Assembly: GCA_020724775.1 (NCBI GenBank) | Contig: DYGG01000009.1 | Location: forward strand, 17,881-72,238 | DNA length: 54,358 nt | Direction of reading: 5' to 3' | Source: Ignavibacterium sp. | GTDB taxonomy: Bacteria; Zixibacteria; MSB-5A5; GN15; PGXB01 | Shown: positions 54,323-54,358 of the stretch, in pieces | Layout of the letters: the number at the start of each line of letters is the position of its first letter | Position numbering within the stretch: the stretch's first letter is position 1 | Notes under the pieces: model-generated | Seen by the model: the letters and a program-made list of their open reading frames with translations, nothing else | Told to the model about the DNA's origin: nothing | Databases searched by the model: none | Program-made: the position numbers and the translations under genes

Positions 54323-54358
54323 ACAAAGGGCAGTTTTTCGGGACTGTCCTTTGTTTTT
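54323..54358 (+). terminator. intrinsic terminator at the right edge
   Basis: ACAAAGGGCAG (54323-54333) pairs with CTGTCCTTTGT (54344-54354) with one wobble, around a ten-base loop, and is followed by a T-run to the end of the window. This is the better terminator of the cytochrome-porin genes. Confidence 0.7.

Overview
The window looks like chromosomal DNA of a Gram-negative, probably uncultivated bacterium of the FCB superphylum; candidate phylum Zixibacteria or a close relative is my best inference. Seen in the sequence: outer-membrane proteins (patatin-Omp85, MtrB-type barrel, small barrel), many M16 peptidases, a PilV/PilW/PilW/PilX minor pilin set, an exosortase, a decaheme cytochrome, and small families typical of such genomes (DUF5683, DUF6599, DUF3108-like, DUF4097). 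Base composition is moderate, starts are ATG, GTG or TTG with AGGAG-type ribosome sites, and TAA, TAG and TGA all serve as stops. I see no rRNA, tRNA, CRISPR array, prophage or transposase. The lineage is inferred from gene content, not from a marker tree.

Layout. 1-8.4 kb: MscS channel (cut by the left edge), beta-CASP hydrolase, a periplasmic haem protein with a small HMA protein, a frameshifted glycine-zipper protein, a DUF6125-like protein, an FtsB-like protein and recO, then a 320-bp run of palindromes, a glycyl-tRNA synthetase interrupted by an in-frame TAG, and an AT-rich orphan nuclease-like gene. 8.4-17.4 kb: a large M16C peptidase, a divergent KamA-family radical SAM enzyme, and a HEAT-repeat/HD-GYP signalling pair. 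17.4-25.2 kb (minus strand): DUF5683, a diacylglycerol-kinase-fold enzyme, a DUF3108-like protein, then an envelope redox block (exosortase, UbiA, Tat-exported DUF362, NapH-NapG fusion, DUF6599).

25.4-37.1 kb: ArsC-like protein translationally coupled to an M16 active/inactive pair, a convergent patatin-Omp85 protein, a SpoU methyltransferase with a DUF4097 and a barrel protein, and a second M16 pair in which neither member keeps the zinc motif. 37.1-41 kb: four minor pilin genes on the minus strand, ending at an intrinsic terminator. 41.3-48.7 kb: aldehyde dehydrogenase, endonuclease IV, a dicarboxylate symporter with a 200-residue charged tail, HtpX, a CNNM/CorC-like protein and DedA. 48.8-54.4 kb: glutamate dehydrogenase, then a TetR regulator with palindromes at its promoter, a decaheme MtrA/DmsE-type cytochrome and an MtrB-type porin, which together look like an outer-membrane electron conduit.

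Three genes are broken by a single-base change (glycyl-tRNA synthetase TAG, MtrB TGA, glycine-zipper frameshift). Because one of them is normally essential, consensus error or strain variation is as likely as real decay. The best leads for undescribed biology are the M16 pair with no active site, the KamA enzyme that lacks the known lysine-binding aspartates, the NapH-NapG fusion with an internal twin-arginine motif next to UbiA and exosortase, the symporter tail, and the CXXCH motif inside the MtrB barrel.
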